NCBI GenBank assembly: GCA_030141605.1
Contig: JAQGDQ010000519.1
Span: 90,991-154,990 of the forward strand
Direction: 5' to 3'
From: Tubiluchus corallicola
Lineage: Eukaryota > Priapulida > Priapulimorpha > Priapulimorphida > Tubiluchidae
DNA length: 64,000 nucleotides
The notes beneath the pieces are model-generated. The model was not told the DNA's origin, ran no database searches, and worked only from the letters and a program-made list of their open reading frames with translations. Both the position numbers and the translations under genes were made by a program. Positions 59,862-64,000 of the stretch are shown piece by piece. The number at the start of each line of letters is the position of its first letter. Within the stretch, counting starts at the first letter, position 1.

Positions 59862-62312
59862 ATGCTGATGAACCAAACAGAGACAGACATGGCAAGCGAT
59901 GGACAGAGCCATCGGTGTTCTGAAGAGGGCAGTCCCAGTGCGCATGCATCTGGTGACAGTAGCACCAATGAGCAGCAAGATCCAGAACAACCAGAAGACA
60001 ATCAGTCCAGCGAATATGGTTCAGGAGAAGAAAGAGACGATGTTGACTCTGCACCGAGATTTCCGGAAGAGCCGGCTGATTATTATGCTGGTAGATTGGG
60101 GTTGTTTCCACAGCGACCATTGTTTTCCATTGACCAACTTCTTCCTAACAATAGAGATTTTCTACAACAAGCAGCCAGGTTCTATCCACCAAGGTTGTTC
60201 CCTGATCAACCAAATGCCATAAATCACTTTTTGGAAAACAAGATGCCAAGTCAACCACCACCAGAACCTGAACCAGAGCAAAAACGAGAGCAAGTTGAAC
60301 AGGAAATGGAGCAAAGTCAGTCAATGTCAGATACTTCACCCGACAATGCAATGTCTGAGAAGACAATCTCTTCCAATGCGGAATTCAAAAATGCAATCGA
60401 TGATGTGCGCAGCCTTGACATGGACAACTTGGGACAAAATAAAGATTTACCAAATGAGGATGCGGCTGCTGATGCTGAATCAGAGCAAATAGACGACCAA
60501 GAGAAGACGAGTGCCACAAAACAGCAAAAGCCCAGGACATATCGATGTAAGCAGTGCACTTTAGTGACACAGGATAAAAATGAATATTGGGAACATTCAC
60601 GTACTCATATGAGAGCAGATAAAATACTTTCTTGTCCAAAGTGCAATTTTGTAACCGAATATAAGCATCACTTGGAATACCATTTGCGCAATCACTTTGG
60701 TTCTAAGCCTTTCAAATGCACTCAGTGTAATTACGCATGTGTTAATAAATCTATGTTGAACAGTCACATGAAATCTCATTCAAATTTCTATCAGTATCGG
60801 TGTCGCGACTGTAACTATGCAACCAAATACTGCCACAGCCTGAAATTGCATCTTCGCAAGTATTGCCATAAGCCAGCGACAATGCTCAGTGGCACGGAAC
60901 TGATGCTGTACCAACAAGACCCAGAAATGCTCCTTGGCAAACGAGGTCCACGAGAAGTCAAGAAAAAATTATTTGGCCCTTCAAACCTCGTTGCCATGAT
61001 GAGTGAATCGAATGTTCCTCCACCAATACCACCCCCTTTTGGTTTTCCATATCCACCTGCAGCACCAGGTGGTAACAATGTTCCTTACACTCCACCTGGT
61101 GGTGGGATTCTGGGTGGGTTCTTAAAAGGTTTGGAATCAGCCTCAGACGAAAAAAATGCACAAGCAGCTCAGGTAATGAAGTGCAATTTATGTGAATTCA
61201 CTACAACACACCGGGACATCCTTGGTAACCACATGCTGCAGCATGCAGCTGTGGAAAATCAGGACCTGTTTAAGTTATATGGACTTCTTTCCGAAGGTTC
61301 TAATGACGACCAGAAAGCAGATAAAACTGACAAAGAAAAGTCTTCTGGACCGCAGAATATTAGCAACATTGTGCCTCCAACACCAAAGACCATTTCTCCT
61401 CGAGGTTTGCCAGTCAAACAAGAAAGCCTTGAATCAAAACTGGAATTCAAAGATTATGGTAGTGATCCATTGTCACGAATAAGACAGATGGCTGAGAATC
61501 CCAAAGCATTAGATTTAAGCGTTTCTCGTGCAGAAGAAATTGCCTTTCTTCATCAGCGTGAGAGGGCACTACATGAGCAAGCTCAATTACAAAGAGAACG
61601 ACTTCTCAAGGAAAGGGATAGACTTATGCATGAAAGAGTAATGACAATACAAGAATATCCAGGCATGCAACTTGACAGCCTTAGACAGCAAGAAGAGAAC
61701 AATCAGAGGTTAGGCGGACAGTACAAGTCTTCTGATTCAGAAGCACAGGAAAGACCACAGATGATGCCTTGTGCCACGACATCAGAAGACACGTTGTTGA
61801 AGTCGCAGCTAGTAAGAGGGTCCGATATAACAAAAAAATCCGTAGCAGAAGTTAAACCCTCTACATCATCATCCCATCGGCGTAAAGGCAGAGCCTTCAA
61901 ACTCGATAGCATTTGTATGAAACTCCAAGGAAGTCAACACTACCGTGACAATGCCATGCATAGGTCACGCAGCACAGGTATGTTAGGTAGCAACAATGAT
62001 CACGACGTTGACTCTGATGAGCAACCCGAACCAGGAGAATGGGTTCGAATTAATGGCCAAAAACAAAATGGCATAGAATCATCAAAGACACCGCCAGCCA
62101 TTGCACCTGTTAATGGCGTGGATGCCAAAAGCAAAGGCTCAAATGCATACGAGTGCACATTCTGCGAAATGACGTTTAGAAATTGTGTGATGTATTCAGT
62201 ACACATGGGATATCACGGCTATCGAGATGCATTCAAATGTAATATGTGTGGTTATCAAGCAGAGGATAAAGTGTCATTCTTTTTGCACATAGCAAGAGCT
62301 GCTCATCCTTAA
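59862..62312 (+). CDS. hb: Hunchback-family C2H2 zinc-finger transcription factor
   Basis: Hunchback proteins are nuclear C2H2 regulators that pattern the anterior-posterior axis and time neuroblast fates in insects; in other protostomes they act mainly in nervous system and mesoderm. This 816-residue protein has the diagnostic middle block of four fingers at about 227-336, with [29 protein letters not shown] and [16 protein letters not shown] nearly identical to insect Hunchback. A single extra finger lies at about 440-462. The C-terminal pair is about 764-816 ([25 protein letters not shown]), ending HIARAAHP at the terminus as in the family. ALDLS (about 549) resembles a CtBP-binding PxDLS motif. 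A charged, Glu/Arg-rich helix spans about 556-620. The N-terminus is acidic and Pro/Gln-rich. The ATG at 59862 follows a splice acceptor (TTTATTGCAG, ending 59826), so only the leader is spliced; a second Met three codons on is an alternative start. Confidence 0.95.
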   Translation: MLMNQTETDMASDGQSHRCSEEGSPSAHASGDSSTNEQQDPEQPEDNQSSEYGSGEERDDVDSAPRFPEEPADYYAGRLGLFPQRPLFSIDQLLPNNRDFLQQAARFYPPRLFPDQPNAINHFLENKMPSQPPPEPEPEQKREQVEQEMEQSQSMSDTSPDNAMSEKTISSNAEFKNAIDDVRSLDMDNLGQNKDLPNEDAAADAESEQIDDQEKTSATKQQKPRTYRCKQCTLVTQDKNEYWEHSRTHMRADKILSCPKCNFVTEYKHHLEYHLRNHFGSKPFKCTQCNYACVNKSMLNSHMKSHSNFYQYRCRDCNYATKYCHSLKLHLRKYCHKPATMLSGTELMLYQQDPEMLLGKRGPREVKKKLFGPSNLVAMMSESNVPPPIPPPFGFPYPPAAPGGNNVPYTPPGGGILGGFLKGLESASDEKNAQAAQVMKCNLCEFTTTHRDILGNHMLQHAAVENQDLFKLYGLLSEGSNDDQKADKTDKEKSSGPQNISNIVPPTPKTISPRGLPVKQESLESKLEFKDYGSDPLSRIRQMAENPKALDLSVSRAEEIAFLHQRERALHEQAQLQRERLLKERDRLMHERVMTIQEYPGMQLDSLRQQEENNQRLGGQYKSSDSEAQERPQMMPCATTSEDTLLKSQLVRGSDITKKSVAEVKPSTSSSHRRKGRAFKLDSICMKLQGSQHYRDNAMHRSRSTGMLGSNNDHDVDSDEQPEPGEWVRINGQKQNGIESSKTPPAIAPVNGVDAKSKGSNAYECTFCEMTFRNCVMYSVHMGYHGYRDAFKCNMCGYQAEDKVSFFLHIARAAHP

Positions 62313-62401
62313 GAGCTCAGCCTTTCAGAGTGTTATGCACAGCCTTTCAGAGTTAATGTTTATAATTGCAATGTATATAATTATTATAATCGTTATATGT
62401 A

Positions 62402-63108
62402 CAGGTTTTACATGTCAAATGTAGACCTACGTTAAGTCATATGTAGATTTAGGTATTTCAAATGTGTCTTGGTAACTCAAATGTAGACTTAGGTAGTTCA
62501 AATGTGTTAACAATGGTTTTCAGCAAATCTTAAGCGCTTTTAGTAAGTCAAATGTAGACACATGTCATGTCAAATGTGACATTGGTATCTCAAATGTGGA
62601 TAGGTAGTAAAGCTTAAGGATGTTAAATTTAATCTTCTTTAATCTCAATTTAATAATTGCTGTGAAAATAATAACTTTATAGGTCTACTAATAGTTCACT
62701 AATGTTCTGCAAACTTTACATACCATTGGAACTGTTAGAGAAAACAATACGTTCTTAAAATAAACAATGTTTCTTGAGAGAAACTAATTCATTAATGCAG
62801 TGCTAATGCATGCATTACCTAAAAACAAATTAGTGATTCACTGTTCATTGGGAAGTGGGAACCGATTTATTCTTTTCTGCCGACGTTGTAGTTTATCAAA
62901 GAATTAGTTTGAGGATAAACAACACATTTTTCAAAGTTATGAAAGAGGTGATGACTATCTTTGGTTTATCTTTTTGTAATTTGCACTTAGATCAGTTAAT
63001 TACCGATTTATTCAAAGTAATGCATCTACACTTGACTTACCTAAGTCACAGTTGAGTTACCAAAACACATTCGAAATTCCTGTGTCTACATTTGACGTGT
63101 AAAACCTA
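62402..63108. mobile_element. TA-flanked MITE with TCAAATGTAGAC repeats, copy B, beside hunchback
   Basis: Ends CAGGTTTTACATGTCAAATG and TAGGTTTTACACGTCAAATG are inverted and flanked by TA (62400-62401, 63109-63110). It is 707 bp, in opposite orientation to 54443-54942, sharing TAAATTTAATCTTCTTTAAT. It starts 90 bp after the hunchback stop and therefore probably lies within its 3' UTR, which would then carry the element's AATAAA (about 62758). Confidence 0.85.
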
Positions 63109-63110
63109 TA

Positions 63111-64000
63111 GTAAGTCGTCGTGTACGATTTTGTAATTTTGTTGTGAAAGAAATATTAAAAAATATTGCTCCTCTAAATACTGTGGACCTTAAAGAACTT
63201 CCGTTAAAAAACTAATCTTGAACTATTTGCAGCATGTTTTTAATGAGATAACTTTATTTCTCGGGGGAAAATTCCCTGTTCTCTCCAGGAAGCAATGGGC
63301 TTTGTGATAAAAGTGATAATTAAAGAAGCTAAGCCACGGAGAAACTTAGAAAAGAGCTGTTTGCGTTTCTAGTTTGGAAGTTAAGCTCTTGAGAGTTAAG
63401 AACATAATGCTTCCTGTATAGGTGACGTCTTTGCCATTTTTAATTTGCTTTCACTAACCGTAAAGTCCGTCAATAATTAACGAACCTGGCTTTATCACAG
63501 TAAAAAGCTGTTCTTTTCAGCAGTCTTAAGGCATGTTATGGGCGTTGTGAAATCGGCTTGTGATGCAGAAATCTTGGTTTTCAAGTAAAAACCTCAAATA
63601 CGTAAGTGTCGCATATGAACATACGTTGCAACATGCTGCCATGTGTTCAGACACCAGTGAAATTTTTGGACACGTGTTGCAAGCTGTATTTACATGTGCT
63701 GTTTCTTGTCTAAATATTTGACTTCATGTTGCAGTCTGCCTTTGTGCGCAAATTCGTTGATGTTTTTCTTAATATTAGGCTGATTGCACAGGAATATGTG
63801 GTCAAAGTTGCCATTGTATATGCTTTTTATTGGTAAACAACAACCATTTTTATTAACTCCTTTCCAAGTCTTGTATATAACAGCTGCGCCTGTAGCTTAA
63901 TTATTGTGAATTAGTATCATGTATTTATGTTGTTTGTGAAATTGTAAAGTTTCAAAGTCTTCTATAATCAAAACGAAAATCGATTAACACGTGGTTAATT
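63111..64000. other. Downstream of hunchback, no gene recognised
   Basis: AT-rich sequence without coding frames or transposon ends; it may include distal 3' UTR. Confidence 0.45.

Overview
This is a window of nuclear DNA from an invertebrate animal. It is AT-rich, has introns with GT..AG borders, and is packed with transposon remnants and simple repeats. A hunchback-type zinc-finger gene points to a protostome, possibly a lophotrochozoan, but the species cannot be told from the sequence. No bacterial, viral or plasmid gene organisation is present.

Five protein-coding loci can be supported. (1) A multi-exon C2H2 zinc-finger gene on the minus strand has six exons between 16940 and 2493, and its 3' end lies beyond the left edge. 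(2) A small plus-strand ORF at 8432-8836 encodes little more than a TAZ2 zinc-binding domain of the CBP/p300 type. It is nested in an intron of gene 1. (3) RAD17, the checkpoint clamp-loader subunit, has an uninterrupted coding exon at 24356-26134 (plus). (4) A five-exon secreted protein at 28025-33414 (minus) has a signal peptide, two EF-hands and three ShKT domains. Its exons join in frame to exactly 705 nt. (5) A hunchback homologue at 59862-62312 (plus) is encoded in one exon. The genes are not an operon and share no obvious pathway: they cover transcriptional regulation, DNA-damage signalling and an extracellular protein.

Most of the rest is mobile-element debris. There are two 5S-rRNA-derived SINE copies (586-1096, 5115-5668) and tRNA-like SINE fragments (about 28.97 kb, 57.15 kb, 57.65 kb). 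At least seven kinds of non-autonomous DNA transposon are present, several with intact target-site duplications: hAT-like with 8 bp, piggyBac-like with TTAA, pogo/TA types and others. Many 5'-truncated non-LTR retrotransposons carry only the C-terminal tail of the reverse-transcriptase ORF and the 3' end. Several of these LINE ends run directly into very long microsatellites of a family-specific unit: (TAC)n at 43754-44596, (TCTA)n at 39199-39664 and 52797-53196, (AAT)n at about 23930 and (GAT)n at 59528. Retrotransposon tails therefore appear to have seeded the largest simple repeats here.

Layout: 0-19 kb is the zinc-finger gene and its transposon-rich introns. 19-24 kb is LINE and MITE debris with a 27-bp tandem array. 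24.3-26.5 kb is RAD17. 27.6-33.4 kb is the EF-hand/ShKT gene with a 65-bp satellite beyond its 3' end. 33.8-59.8 kb is a gene-poor repeat desert with a 455-bp-armed inverted repeat (40336-42840), giant microsatellites and two unidentified short ORFs (47319-47591, 49903-50178). 59.8-62.3 kb is hunchback, flanked by two oppositely oriented copies of one MITE family.
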